A DNA stretch of 64,000 bases from Aquimarina spongiae (GCF_900141785.1 NZ_FQYP01000001.1:248001-312000); one strand, 5' to 3'; shown: positions 1-8,781, counted from the stretch's first letter. The notes: generated from the letters alone by a model not told the origin. Made by a program: numbers and translations.

Positions 1-2337
1 TTTGTAGTTAACCTGGCTCGGGTTTTACAACTTTCTCAACAAGAATTGACTTGGCAGCGAGAGAATTACGAAAAATACCTTGATGAAAAACAACAGTACC
101 TTACGACCGACAAACCAAACAAAATAGATGAGATCAAAGGAAATTACTTGCCTATGGCTAGAGCTAATTTCTTTGGTAGTACGGATGGTAATGATTTTGA
201 TCTCGATGCCGAAGTTGATTTTTCTAAAGCCAATATTAAGATACATCTGGAAATAGAAGATCATAAGGTGATGGATCGCTCTTTTGATCCTTTTGAGTAC
301 ATTTTTGTGGAATTTGTTGAGGATACCAAGATCAATAATTCGGTACAATTTAGCAAAGGAGATATTATTGGTGTTCCGGCATTCTATATAGCATGGATGG
401 ACGGTAGTATAGGAGCACAGCAAAACTCTGTGGCCGCTCGTGTTACCCTCGATGGGATTGTGATTGTAGCTTCTGCAATTGCTATTGCTGGATCAGGAGG
501 AGCATTAACACCGGTAGCGATGGCGGCAATAGCTGAAATCTTTTTTGCTGGTACAGATGCTGCGATTGCTATTTATAAAGAAGAGATGGGCGAAGCCTTG
601 GGTACCGATTTCGTAAATACTCTTGAAATTGCCAATATGGTATGGGGATTAGCCAATTTACCTTCCGCTTTATCAAGTCTGCCAAAAGGTTTGGTAAAAC
701 TTAAGAAGGGAGCAGGTAATTGGTATGATTTGGCAAAAGGAATGACCTTTAAAGCTGGAGATAACTTATCTGGGATTACCGTAGATGTCAAAAAGTTCAT
801 AACGGCATTACCGGATATTATTAAGGAACTCAAGAATAACCCCACCGCTCGAGCGCAATTATTTAAGAAAATTTCAGATTTAGAAAGTAATCTAAGAACT
901 AAAATAGCAGGATTAGGAGCCAATGCTTCTCAAAAGATCAAAGATGTACATCAAGTTGCAAAAGAGATGGCATTTGCATTCTATTTGGATAAAATGCCAG
1001 ATGCCTTTAAGACTGTTATTAATGCTTTGCCAAGTGCGAAACTAAAGCAGAACATTGTTAACAAATTACTGGTATACTCTTTTGAAGGCAAAACTATTTT
1101 TAAACTTTCTCCAGATGGTATTTTGCAGGATATCAAGATTTTTAAAGAGGCAGAAAATTATAATGATGTTGTAGGTAGTTTTAAAGCTTCTGTAAAAGTA
1201 AAAGGAAAGGTATATCCTGAAAATATAGAAGTAGTTAAAAACTATAAAGGAGAACCTATTTTCAGGCCTAAGTTTGAAGAAGGTTTTGTTAGACAAGGAG
1301 ATCTTATCAACGAATTACACATACGTAGTGGTAATAGTCCACCGTACATGAACGGTACCGATGTAACAGACTATACCATACCAGTAAAAGAAAAGTTCTA
1401 TGTGGTAGAATATAAAACTACCCAAAATGTTCCGGGAGGTTTTGGATCAAACAAGAAAATTACCACAATTGAAGAATTACGTTACGAACTAGCAGTTCTT
1501 GAAGATTGGAAAAACCCCGCGGTAGATGAAATTGTTGTTCGTGAATACGAAGCATTAAAACCGATACAAACCCGAAGCGGAACCATAGGAGCACAAAAAG
1601 AAATTAGTGGACCTAATGCAGGACAAAATTATCCAGGAGGAGGCCATCAATATGAGTTTGTAGAGAACTGGAGGGCAAAAGATCCCAAAAGTTATATGAA
1701 GAAGATTGATGAGCTAAAATTGATTAGCAATGCTACAGGAGATATCTCAGAAACTCTAAAATCTGTAAAGGATAAGTTGCAATGGTCGGATAATGATATT
1801 AATAGAATAGTTGCTAATCTCAAAAAAGTACAAAATAGCGAAGAATTGATTCCGTTGACCAATGGATTAATTAATTCGAATATCGATGATCTTCCTAAAT
1901 TAAAAGGAATCAAAAGAGTCTTGAGTGACATTAAGCAATCTAACCAATTAGATAATGCAGGTCGATTTATTACCCATACTTTTACCGATTTTGAGGAATT
2001 GCTGAGAAAAGGTTTAAATGCTTTATTAGAACCTGATGGATTTGACGAAGCTGTTGATATTATTGTAAAAAATACAGGTGGGATACCAGATGATCTATAT
2101 CAATTGAAAGCAACCGGAGTTAACAAGTTTTCAAGCAATATAAACAAAGCAATTTCATCTTTGGATAAAGTATCAGGGGATTATAACAGAGTAGCTAGAA
2201 TATGGGTGCATAATGGATCTCAAACTGATGTGGTAAATATGTTACCAACATTAAAAGAATTACATAAAGAAAGTAAAGTAGCTATTGAAATACGTTTTGG
2301 GAGTGACTTGAATTACTATAATTTATTAGACTTGTAA
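1..2337 (+). CDS. C-terminal part of a large polymorphic-toxin-like protein (5' end outside window)
   Basis: The frame is open from base 1, so the TTG at 46 is not the true start; 778 residues are visible. At about 440-680 nt lies a hydrophobic, Ala/Gly-rich helical stretch followed by YKEEMGEALG, like the membrane-associated pre-toxin segments of Bacteroidota polymorphic toxins. At 1531-1670 nt the sequence runs VREYEALKPI, then IGAQ, then PGGGHQYEFV, which recalls TNT-type or ADP-ribosyltransferase-like toxin cores. A helical tail of about 190 residues ends in IRFGSDLNYYNLLDL. The next gene starts 3 bp after the stop, as toxin and immunity genes often do. That it is a toxin is inferred from layout and motif resemblance; the family was not identified and the delivery domain lies outside the window. 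Confidence 0.6.
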   Translation, partial: FVVNLARVLQLSQQELTWQRENYEKYLDEKQQYLTTDKPNKIDEIKGNYLPMARANFFGSTDGNDFDLDAEVDFSKANIKIHLEIEDHKVMDRSFDPFEYIFVEFVEDTKINNSVQFSKGDIIGVPAFYIAWMDGSIGAQQNSVAARVTLDGIVIVASAIAIAGSGGALTPVAMAAIAEIFFAGTDAAIAIYKEEMGEALGTDFVNTLEIANMVWGLANLPSALSSLPKGLVKLKKGAGNWYDLAKGMTFKAGDNLSGITVDVKKFITALPDIIKELKNNPTARAQLFKKISDLESNLRTKIAGLGANASQKIKDVHQVAKEMAFAFYLDKMPDAFKTVINALPSAKLKQNIVNKLLVYSFEGKTIFKLSPDGILQDIKIFKEAENYNDVVGSFKASVKVKGKVYPENIEVVKNYKGEPIFRPKFEEGFVRQGDLINELHIRSGNSPPYMNGTDVTDYTIPVKEKFYVVEYKTTQNVPGGFGSNKKITTIEELRYELAVLEDWKNPAVDEIVVREYEALKPIQTRSGTIGAQKEISGPNAGQNYPGGGHQYEFVENWRAKDPKSYMKKIDELKLISNATGDISETLKSVKDKLQWSDNDINRIVANLKKVQNSEELIPLTNGLINSNIDDLPKLKGIKRVLSDIKQSNQLDNAGRFITHTFTDFEELLRKGLNALLEPDGFDEAVDIIVKNTGGIPDDLYQLKATGVNKFSSNINKAISSLDKVSGDYNRVARIWVHNGSQTDVVNMLPTLKELHKESKVAIEIRFGSDLNYYNLLDL

Positions 2338-2340
2338 ATC

Positions 2341-3024
2341 ATGATGTATCAGTTATATAGAAAAAATGATGAGACATTTATTGTTCTAATAGCCCCCAAC
2401 ACTATTGGAGAGTGGTATTATGATCTTGATGGGTACAATGTTGAGGTAAAAGAGAATGATTGGGCTTTGGTTTTTGATCAATTAAGGTTGTTCTTTAAAC
2501 TTGTACAAAACAACAATATAGTTTTGAAAGAGTTTTATATAAATTTTAAAGATTTTAAACAAACTATCTCAAGTTTGGAAGACCTAGATAAGGTTATTGA
2601 GTTATTTATGATCAATAAATACTATAATGCAAAGGATGGTTTTGATATCAAATGTGTTGGAAAGTGTCCAATAACTAATGAAGAAAGCTTAGATTGTGAA
2701 TTGTTTGGTGTAGAGTTAAAAAGAAACAACTCGGTTTCAATGTCCATATACACTAGAAATTTGTGTTATCTACCTCATAATCCTATTACAAAAAGTAAAC
2801 AATATGAAGTTTGGAAGCTCAATGCACCAAGACTAGCGAGGTCTTTAGAGAGTTTTAATACCAAAACTACTCTTTCATTGATAATGGAAGGAGAGTATTG
2901 GAAAAATGGTGGGGCTTTCAATGATAAACATCCATTTTATTTAATGAATACTTCCATTGATGGTGTAGAAGACCCTGATTGGGATGAGTTTTATATGCCC
3001 TTTGAAATCCTGGAGGATAGTTAG
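2341..3024 (+). CDS. Putative immunity protein for the upstream toxin
   Basis: This 227-residue protein is soluble, acidic and rich in aromatic residues, with no signal peptide or membrane helix. It starts at ATG only 3 bp after the stop of the toxin-like gene, so the two are almost certainly co-transcribed. Size, position and lack of recognisable domains fit a cytosolic immunity protein, but I recognise no family. Four cysteines fall in two pairs, KCVGKC and then LDCELF and RNLCYL. Alternatives are an unrelated accessory protein or the start of further immunity duplicates. The gene is followed by 184 bp without a clear gene. Confidence 0.55.
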   Translation: MMYQLYRKNDETFIVLIAPNTIGEWYYDLDGYNVEVKENDWALVFDQLRLFFKLVQNNNIVLKEFYINFKDFKQTISSLEDLDKVIELFMINKYYNAKDGFDIKCVGKCPITNEESLDCELFGVELKRNNSVSMSIYTRNLCYLPHNPITKSKQYEVWKLNAPRLARSLESFNTKTTLSLIMEGEYWKNGGAFNDKHPFYLMNTSIDGVEDPDWDEFYMPFEILEDS

Positions 3025-3208
3025 CGAATAGTCACCTGGTTTTATTGCGATATGGGATCTTACTACGGTACTTTTAAACGGATTATTAACTTGAATCATA
3101 ATTTTTAACATAAAATAAAGACAAATGTAATTTATCACAAAAATGCACGTTCTATTTGGTGATAAATAACAAATTCAACCTTAAAACTAAACTTAAAACC
3201 CAAAACAA

Positions 3209-3643
3209 ATGAAAAAATCATTTTTAGTATGTTTTTTGCTAACAACGTTAATGCTAGTATCATGTGGTAGTGATGATGATGGAGGAATTAATAATTCCCT
3301 CATAGGGACCTGGAAACTAACCAATGCGGCGGAAGGTGATGGAACTCCTATCATGTTACTGGATTGTGAGGAAAACACAACATTTACGTTTACAGAAAAC
3401 ATGTTTACCAGAAGAAGTTTTGAAGCAAATCAAGATAGAACCGATTGCTTGCCTGTAGAAGAAAGTACAGCTACATACAGAACCAATGGTAACCTGATAG
3501 AACTTTTGGATGCCGATGGTAATGTTATTGTTCCTACAGAGTCGCAATTAAGCTTTGCTGTTGCAGCAGATGTTATGACCATTCGCGATACCGATCCTGG
3601 TACTGGTAATGTGGTTTTGGAACTTGTGTTTGCAAGACAATAA
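3209..3643 (+). CDS. Lipocalin-like lipoprotein
   Basis: The 144-residue product has a lipoprotein signal peptide (MKKSFLVCFLLTTLMLVSC) with the lipidated Cys at residue 19. The acidic linker GSDDDGG after it is typical of flavobacterial lipoproteins sent to the outer membrane surface. The rest begins with LIGTWKLT and continues as alternating beta strands (TFTFTENMF, TATYRTNGNLIEL, MTIRDTD), the pattern of the lipocalin-like families of Bacteroidota. A ligand cannot be deduced. It seems to be a single gene with its own downstream terminator. Confidence 0.75.
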   Translation: MKKSFLVCFLLTTLMLVSCGSDDDGGINNSLIGTWKLTNAAEGDGTPIMLLDCEENTTFTFTENMFTRRSFEANQDRTDCLPVEESTATYRTNGNLIELLDADGNVIVPTESQLSFAVAADVMTIRDTDPGTGNVVLELVFARQ

Positions 3644-3680
3644 AAATCAAATTAGAATTTTCTAGGTGAAGAAAAACGCA

Positions 3681-3712
3681 AAAAAACCACTTGAAGAAAG
3701 TGGTTTTTTTGC
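3681..3712 (+). terminator. Intrinsic terminator after the lipocalin-like gene
   Basis: An A-run, then the stem CCACTT / AAGTGG with a 5-nt loop, then seven T. It lies about 40 bp after the stop at 3643. The flanking A and T runs can pair and make it a possible two-way terminator. Confidence 0.8.
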
Positions 3713-3812
3713 GACAATTTGCTTTTTTAATACTTTCGGGCACTCAAAAATATATGGCGATAGAAGCGATGCTTACTTTGACTTTTAGTGATCATTAACA
3801 AATACTTTTTAT

Positions 3813-6188
3813 TTGAGAAAATTACTACTAGTACTACTACTTTTTCCTATGCTATCCAATGCTCAAACATTGGACTACGAGACTATTACCCGTAGTAAAC
3901 CTATCAAGGTAAGCGGGCAATTTTCTGCCAGCACCGTTTATTATAACTCTAATCAGAACGCAAATCGAGAGCCTTTTACATACTTTCTCCAAGGTGCACT
4001 GAATATTAATATTTATAGCTTTTCAGTACCCATATCCTACAGTTTTTCAAATCAGGGAGAAGAATTAGGGTATCAGCTTCCTTTTGATTTTAATCGTATT
4101 AGTATCCATCCAAAATACAAATGGATAACAGGTCATATTGGTACAGTAAGTATGACCTTTTCTCCATACACCTTAAATGGTCATCAATTTACGGGGGGTG
4201 GAGTAGACTTAACTCCTCCGGGTTCATTCAAAATAAGCGCAATGTCGGGGCGTTTACTTCGTGCTACTAATGATGATGAAGATCCCAGGACAATTCCCGC
4301 ATTTAATAGAATGGGATACGGAATTAAAGCTCGTGTTGAAAAAGAAAAGTACAAGCTAGGTATCATTGGTTTTTATGCCAGAGATGATCAGAATTCTATA
4401 GATTCTATTCCTGAAGCCAAAGGAGTATTACCTCAAGAAAATTTGGTGCTAAGTGTAGAAGGAGAGGTGAAACTAGGGCAAAGTTTTAGTTTACAGGCAG
4501 AGTATGCTTCTACAGCCATTTCCAAAGACACCAGAGCCGAAGAGATAGAAAATCCGGGAATTTCTCCTTTAGGACTATTGTTTAATAATAGGGCTTCGAC
4601 TGAATATTACAATGCTCTTAGAACGCGTTTAGGATATGCACAAGGAAGAGTGTCGTTGGGGATAGGGTATGAGCGTATAGATCCAGGGTATGAGACGCTA
4701 GGAGCTTATTTCTTCAATAATGATTTTGAGAATATTACTCTAGATGCAACCAATAGCTTTTTTAGGGATAAATTGACTTTGGCGATTAATATTGGTTATC
4801 AAAGAGATGATCTGGATAATCTTAAGGCAAATAATACCAATAGATTTGTAGGATCAGCTAATGCTACATTGGCAGTTTCTGAACGTTTAAATCTGGTAGG
4901 ATCGTATTCGAATTTTACTACATTCACAAATATTAAACCCAACCAGTTCGACGATATCAATGATGCGGATTTAATAGACGAACAAATTGAAAACCTGGAT
5001 TATAGACAATTATCTCAAACTTCTACCTTAACGGTGAATTATGTGCTATCCAACAAAAAGAAATCCAAACAAAACTTAAACGTAAACTATTCCTTGAATG
5101 ATGTAGCCAATGAACAAGGTGGAATTGTGCGATTGGGTGATGCATCAACATTTCATAATTTGAATGTAGGACATACGATTAATTTTTCTGAAACTAGCTT
5201 TACCATTACTTCTGCTTTTAATGGAACTTACAACACTATTGGGAGAGAAGAATCCTTTACTTGGGGACCGACAGTTAGCCTAGGGAAACGGTTTTTTCAA
5301 AAAACATTAAATACCCGATTTTCTACTGGATATAACAGCTCGAATAGCAGGGCTTCGACGGTAAACGTTGTCAATCTTAGAGCATCCGCTACCTATACCC
5401 TTAAAGAAAGGCATAATTTTAATCTAAATGCGATACAATTATTCAGAGATCGTGGAGATGATAACCTACTAAGTGAGTTGACAGCCACTTTTGCTTACAA
5501 TTATGTTTTTGGTTTGAAAAAACCAAAATTCAATTTTAAGAAGAGAGAAAGAAAGCCAAAAGTAGAGAACGATTCTATAAAAATTCAATATCGTAAATAT
5601 CGTTTTGAAGGGCTACCAACCGAAATTACTCCAAGATTGTTGGAGCTTCCAGAGAAAGAAGGTTTTGATCATATCATTAAAAAGAAAAAGGGCAAGATAA
5701 ATAATCTGGCAGAACAATTGGTAGAAACTCAAGAAAAAGAGAAGAAAGTCTACAAAGAGATTGCGATCAATTATTTGAAAGAAATGGATACCTATCTCGA
5801 TTTTGCCGAATTTTACAATGAAAAAATCTATGATTCTTATTTGAGACTGTTGAAAGAGGCTAGAGAAATTGATCGAGAAATACGAGATGAATATATTATC
5901 ATTAGTGCCAAAATTAATAGTGCAGAAGAAAAAGACCCTGATGATTTAAAAATGCAAAGCTTATTGGAAAAACGGTACGAAGCGCACACAAAATTGTTGA
6001 AATCTTTAGAAAAGTGGAAGTTGAAACCTGAGGATATTGAAAATCCTGAAGGTGATATCAAACAGTTGAAGAGGCAAAATGCAGCGACCGTATTCGAGAT
6101 GTATCAAAACGAGGATTCTGAAGATCAAATTGTTAAGTTCTTGGAGATACAATTAGCGGATATATTCCATAAATTACTGAAAGAGTAA
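3813..6188 (+). CDS. Outer-membrane beta-barrel protein with a charged C-terminal coil
   Basis: The start is TTG: an in-frame stop at 3789-3791 leaves little room, and TTG gives a clean signal peptide (MRKLLLVLLLFPMLSNAQ). Residues of roughly 25-570 alternate polar and aromatic residues in repeated strands (SFSVPISYSFSNQG, RLNLVGSYSNFTTF, HNFNLNAIQLF), as in large outer-membrane barrels. From about 570 the character changes to Lys/Glu-rich helices (KKRERKPKVEND; EKEKKVYKEIAINYLKEM), predicted coiled coil. Total length is 791 residues. I know similar flavobacterial proteins only as uncharacterised, sometimes next to giant surface proteins, so a role with the large protein at the left edge is possible but unproven. 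Confidence 0.65.
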   Translation: MRKLLLVLLLFPMLSNAQTLDYETITRSKPIKVSGQFSASTVYYNSNQNANREPFTYFLQGALNINIYSFSVPISYSFSNQGEELGYQLPFDFNRISIHPKYKWITGHIGTVSMTFSPYTLNGHQFTGGGVDLTPPGSFKISAMSGRLLRATNDDEDPRTIPAFNRMGYGIKARVEKEKYKLGIIGFYARDDQNSIDSIPEAKGVLPQENLVLSVEGEVKLGQSFSLQAEYASTAISKDTRAEEIENPGISPLGLLFNNRASTEYYNALRTRLGYAQGRVSLGIGYERIDPGYETLGAYFFNNDFENITLDATNSFFRDKLTLAINIGYQRDDLDNLKANNTNRFVGSANATLAVSERLNLVGSYSNFTTFTNIKPNQFDDINDADLIDEQIENLDYRQLSQTSTLTVNYVLSNKKKSKQNLNVNYSLNDVANEQGGIVRLGDASTFHNLNVGHTINFSETSFTITSAFNGTYNTIGREESFTWGPTVSLGKRFFQKTLNTRFSTGYNSSNSRASTVNVVNLRASATYTLKERHNFNLNAIQLFRDRGDDNLLSELTATFAYNYVFGLKKPKFNFKKRERKPKVENDSIKIQYRKYRFEGLPTEITPRLLELPEKEGFDHIIKKKKGKINNLAEQLVETQEKEKKVYKEIAINYLKEMDTYLDFAEFYNEKIYDSYLRLLKEAREIDREIRDEYIIISAKINSAEEKDPDDLKMQSLLEKRYEAHTKLLKSLEKWKLKPEDIENPEGDIKQLKRQNAATVFEMYQNEDSEDQIVKFLEIQLADIFHKLLKE

Positions 6189-6220
6189 TAAGGATCAAGG
6201 AGAGGAGAGAAGAAAAAGAA

Positions 6221-6249
6221 AAAAGGTTGTCTTAAGACAACCTTTTTTT
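6221..6249. terminator. Bidirectional terminator between the barrel gene and tRNA-Met
   Basis: The perfect palindrome AGGTTGTCTTAAGACAACCT is flanked by an A-run on the left and a T-run on the right. It can stop transcripts of the barrel gene on the plus strand and the tRNA transcript on the minus strand, whose 3' end is only 2 bp away. Confidence 0.85.
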
Positions 6250-6250
6250 G

Positions 6251-6324
6251 TAGCGAGAGCGAGACTTGAACTCGCGACCTCCGGGTTATGAATCCGACGC
6301 TCTAACCAGCTGAGCTACCTCGCC
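6251..6324 (-). tRNA. tRNA-Met (CAT anticodon)
   Basis: A 74-nt cloverleaf: acceptor GGCGAGG / TCTCGCT with discriminator A, D-arm GCTC...GAGC, T-arm GCGAG-TTCAAGT-CTCGC. The anticodon CAT is at 6288-6290 in the loop TTCATAA. No CCA is encoded. It resembles the elongator Met tRNA rather than the initiator, which would lack pairing at 1:72; here 1:72 is G:U. An Ile2 tRNA (CAT, lysidine-modified) cannot be fully excluded. The anticodon stem TCGGA / CCCGG has an A-C mismatch next to the loop, which I believe is usual in this group. Confidence 0.93.
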
Positions 6325-6397
6325 ATGATTACTATTTTGGTTTGAGTTTGATAAACAATCTTTTTATAAAGTCACGCTAGCAACTCAAACGCGGGTG

Positions 6398-6428
6398 CAA
6401 ATATAAAAACAAAATACATTGACGCAAA
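6398..6428 (-). promoter_or_regulatory. Promoter of tRNA-Met
   Basis: Read on the minus strand: TTTG (6425-6428), a 19-bp spacer, then TATATTTG (6398-6405). This matches the Bacteroidota sigma-ABfr consensus. It predicts a leader of about 65 nt before the tRNA. Confidence 0.7.
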
Positions 6429-6513
6429 CAATAATGCATATTTAATTTTTTTTTCATTGTACTTTTAAAGTCGACAATTAATCTATATATTGGCTTATCA
6501 ACAATTAATGATT

Positions 6514-6906
6514 ATGTCTGAGAAAACTAAGTATGAACTTGAATTTGTGGTACAATCTTCGCCACAATTGTTATATCAATATATTTCAACTCCTTCTGGG
6601 CTTTCCGAATGGTTTGCCGATAATGTAAACTCAAGAGGAGAACTGTTTACTTTTATTTGGGATGATTCTGAAGAAGAAGCCAAGCTCTTAAGCCGTAAAA
6701 GTGGTGAAAGAATTAAATTTAGATGGGTAGAAGATGAGGAAGAAGGAAACGATTATTTTTTTGAATTGCGTATTCAAGTAGACGAAATTACCAAAGATGT
6801 ATCTTTGATGGTTACCGATTATTCTGATAGTGATGAACTGGATGAGAATAAGATGCTTTGGGATAACATGATTAGTAATCTTAAACATGTGCTAGGATCG
6901 GCATAA
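6514..6906 (+). CDS. START-like / SRPBCC domain protein
   Basis: I chose the ATG at 6514 over the TTG at 6490, because it gives MSEKTKYELEFVVQSSPQLLYQYI, the usual N-terminus of this family in Flavobacteriia. The product is about 130 residues and cytosolic. It has the helix-grip pattern of the START/SRPBCC superfamily with PSGLSEWFADNV after the first helix. Such proteins bind hydrophobic ligands or act as Hsp90-activator-like factors; the ligand is unknown. It is followed 60 bp later by the class IV aminotransferase gene. A TAAATTTG box at 6922-6929 suggests that gene may also have its own promoter. Confidence 0.8.
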   Translation: MSEKTKYELEFVVQSSPQLLYQYISTPSGLSEWFADNVNSRGELFTFIWDDSEEEAKLLSRKSGERIKFRWVEDEEEGNDYFFELRIQVDEITKDVSLMVTDYSDSDELDENKMLWDNMISNLKHVLGSA

Positions 6907-6966
6907 ACTTCTTTTTTTATATAAATTTGCATTGCCCATAAAAGATAGTATTTATGGGATTTCTTT

Positions 6967-7815
6967 ATGGTAAATAGTAATGGAAATTTGGTAAAAGATA
7001 ATGAAGCTCTTTTACCAATTGCAAATCGAGGATTTGCTTACGGTGATGCGTTATTCGAAACGATAAGAGTTAATTCTGGAGAGATTTTATTTTGGGAAGA
7101 TCATTATTTTAGATTAATGGCTTCGATGCGGATTTTACGCATGCAGATCCCAATGAAGTTTACTCCAGAATTTTTGGAAAAAGAAATTAAAGATTTGATC
7201 AAGATCAATGACCTTGATGAGATATCGGTGCGGATTAAAATTACTGTATACCGAGATGCCCCAGGATTGTATACTCCTACAAGTAATGAGGTGAACTATA
7301 TCATTTCGGCGTCAAAACTAGAAACAAGTTTTTACACACTCTCTGAAGAAAAAAATGAAGTTACTCTTTTTAAAGATCATTATGTTGTGGCAGATCTGAT
7401 ATCTACCCTTAAAACAACTAACAAAATTACCAATGTGTTAGCAGGTATTTTTGCCAAAGAAAATGGATTTGATAATTGCTTATTACTCAATTCTAATAAG
7501 ATGGTTATTGAAGCAACTAATGGGAATTTGTTTCTGGTGAAAGGAAATACTATAAAAACACCACCATTAGAGGACGGTTGTTTGAAAGGAATTTTAAGAA
7601 CTCAACTGTTACGGATTCTCGAAAAACTGGAAGATTATGTAGTAGAAGAAGGATCTATTTCTCCATTTGAACTACAAAAAGCCGATGAGTTGTTTATCAC
7701 CAATGTGATTTCAGGAATTACTCCTATCACCAATTTTAGAAAAAAGGAATATACTACAACTACCAGTAAACGGTTATTGGGTATTTTAAATTCTAGAATT
7801 AGACTAGGAGCCTAG
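6967..7815 (+). CDS. Class IV PLP-dependent aminotransferase (branched-chain aminotransferase / aminodeoxychorismate lyase family)
   Basis: The 282-residue protein has the fold-type IV signature: NRGFAYGDALFETIRV near residues 20-35, an Arg-containing segment SVRIKITVYRD, and TTNKITNVLAGIFAKENGFDNCLLLN. EATNGNLFLVK and DELFITNVISGI follow as in this family, whose PLP-binding Lys lies in the middle part (K160 or K161 of LKTTNK is a candidate). Length suits 4-amino-4-deoxychorismate lyase (folate synthesis), branched-chain aminotransferase or D-amino acid transaminase; sequence alone does not settle which. The gene is convergent with yqgE and the two stops overlap. Confidence 0.8.
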   Translation: MVNSNGNLVKDNEALLPIANRGFAYGDALFETIRVNSGEILFWEDHYFRLMASMRILRMQIPMKFTPEFLEKEIKDLIKINDLDEISVRIKITVYRDAPGLYTPTSNEVNYIISASKLETSFYTLSEEKNEVTLFKDHYVVADLISTLKTTNKITNVLAGIFAKENGFDNCLLLNSNKMVIEATNGNLFLVKGNTIKTPPLEDGCLKGILRTQLLRILEKLEDYVVEEGSISPFELQKADELFITNVISGITPITNFRKKEYTTTTSKRLLGILNSRIRLGA

Positions 7816-8372
7816 TTATAGGTAGGATTCTCTGGTGCGTTAGACCATAACATATATTCACCACCAAGTTCGATCATCTTTTCTTTCCAGAAGGTGTCAT
7901 AGGATTTTCCGAAGATATTCTTTTGATAATCGTTTTCAACAATAACCCAAGAGTTGGCTTCAAGTTCTTGATTAAGTTGCTGGGATCCCCAACCTGAATA
8001 CCCTAAGAAAAATCGTATTTCTTGTGGTGTAATTCTATTTTCGGAAATCAATTGAGAAACTACTGTAAAGTCTCCTCCCCAGTATATACCACCAGAGATT
8101 TCAACACTATTTGGAATTAGATCAGGTATTTTATGAATGAAATACAAATTGTCTTGTTCGACGGGTCCACCATTGTAAATTTTAAAATCAGATTCAATTT
8201 CTGGAACCAAATCAGAAAGAAGATATTCAAGAGGTTTATTCATTATAAAACCAATCGACCCTTGTTCACTATGATCAGCAAGTAAAACAACAGAACGATT
8301 GAAAGAAACATCACCGATTATAGAAGGCTCTGCAACTAAAAGATGTCCTTTTGATGGTTGGAGTGATATCAT
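7812..8372 (-). CDS. yqgE: YqgE/AlgH family protein
   Basis: The start at 8372 gives MISLQPSKGHLLVAEPSI, the standard N-terminus of the family; a frame extending to 8423 would add 17 unmatched residues. The protein is 186 residues. Family motifs seen include GHLLVAEPSI, FNRSVVLLADH, GSIGFIMNKPL, YNGGPVEQDNLYFIH, and FFLGYSGWGSQQLNQEL. The biochemical role is unknown; AlgH was named for an effect on alginate regulation in Pseudomonas, which need not apply here. It lies downstream of the HU gene but is separated from it by a terminator. Confidence 0.92.
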   Translation of the reverse strand: MISLQPSKGHLLVAEPSIIGDVSFNRSVVLLADHSEQGSIGFIMNKPLEYLLSDLVPEIESDFKIYNGGPVEQDNLYFIHKIPDLIPNSVEISGGIYWGGDFTVVSQLISENRITPQEIRFFLGYSGWGSQQLNQELEANSWVIVENDYQKNIFGKSYDTFWKEKMIELGGEYMLWSNAPENPTYN

Positions 8373-8454
8373 GCGCTGGCTTTCTTTATCACTTAAAGCT
8401 AAATAATTATTTCTAATAATCAAAGCCCAGTGAGGCCTTTTTATGGGAAGGCAT

Positions 8455-8487
8455 AAAAAAAAGCTCCCTGGAATAGGGAGCTTTTTT
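8455..8487 (-). terminator. Intrinsic terminator of the HU gene
   Basis: AAGCTCCCT and AGGGAGCTT form a 9-bp stem around a short loop, with A and T runs on either side. It sits 20 bp past the HU stop on the minus strand and insulates yqgE. Confidence 0.85.
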
Positions 8488-8508
8488 AATTTTATCGAAA
8501 CTAACTGA

Positions 8509-8781
8509 TTAGTTTACTGATTTTGATAAATCAGCACCAGCCTTAAACTTCACAACGTTTTTAGCAGCGATTTTGATAGTTTTTCCAGTTTGTGGATTTC
8601 TACCTTCTCTTGCAGCTCTTTTAGAAACTGACCAAGATCCAAAACCAACTAAAGAAACACGTTCTCCTCCTTTAAGAGTTTTTTCTACGCTTCCTAAGAA
8701 AGATTCTAAGGCTTTTTTAGCCGCTGCTTTAGAGATTCCGGCGTCAGCTGCCATTGCATCGATTAATTCTGTTTTGTTCAT
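8509..8781 (-). CDS. hup: HU family DNA-binding protein
   Basis: The 90-residue product is a canonical bacterial HU/IHF-family nucleoid protein: MNKTELIDAMAADAGISKAAAKKALESF, then GERVSLVGFGSWSV, then the arm with GRNPQTGKTIKI, then KFKAGADLSKSV. The GRNPQTG arm inserts in the DNA minor groove. HU dimers bend and compact DNA and help replication and transcription. It is monocistronic, with its own promoter (8837-8866) and terminator. Confidence 0.97.
   Translation of the reverse strand: MNKTELIDAMAADAGISKAAAKKALESFLGSVEKTLKGGERVSLVGFGSWSVSKRAAREGRNPQTGKTIKIAAKNVVKFKAGADLSKSVN

Noticed and set aside
46-48. TTG as the start of the left-edge gene
   Set aside because: The frame is open from base 1 without a stop, so the gene continues beyond the window.
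6490-6513. TTG start of the START-like gene
   Set aside because: The ATG at 6514 gives the conserved N-terminus MSEKTKYELEF.
8420-8455. GCCTTTTT...GGAAGGC as a second terminator
   Set aside because: The stem is short and imperfect; the clear terminator is the one at 8455-8487.
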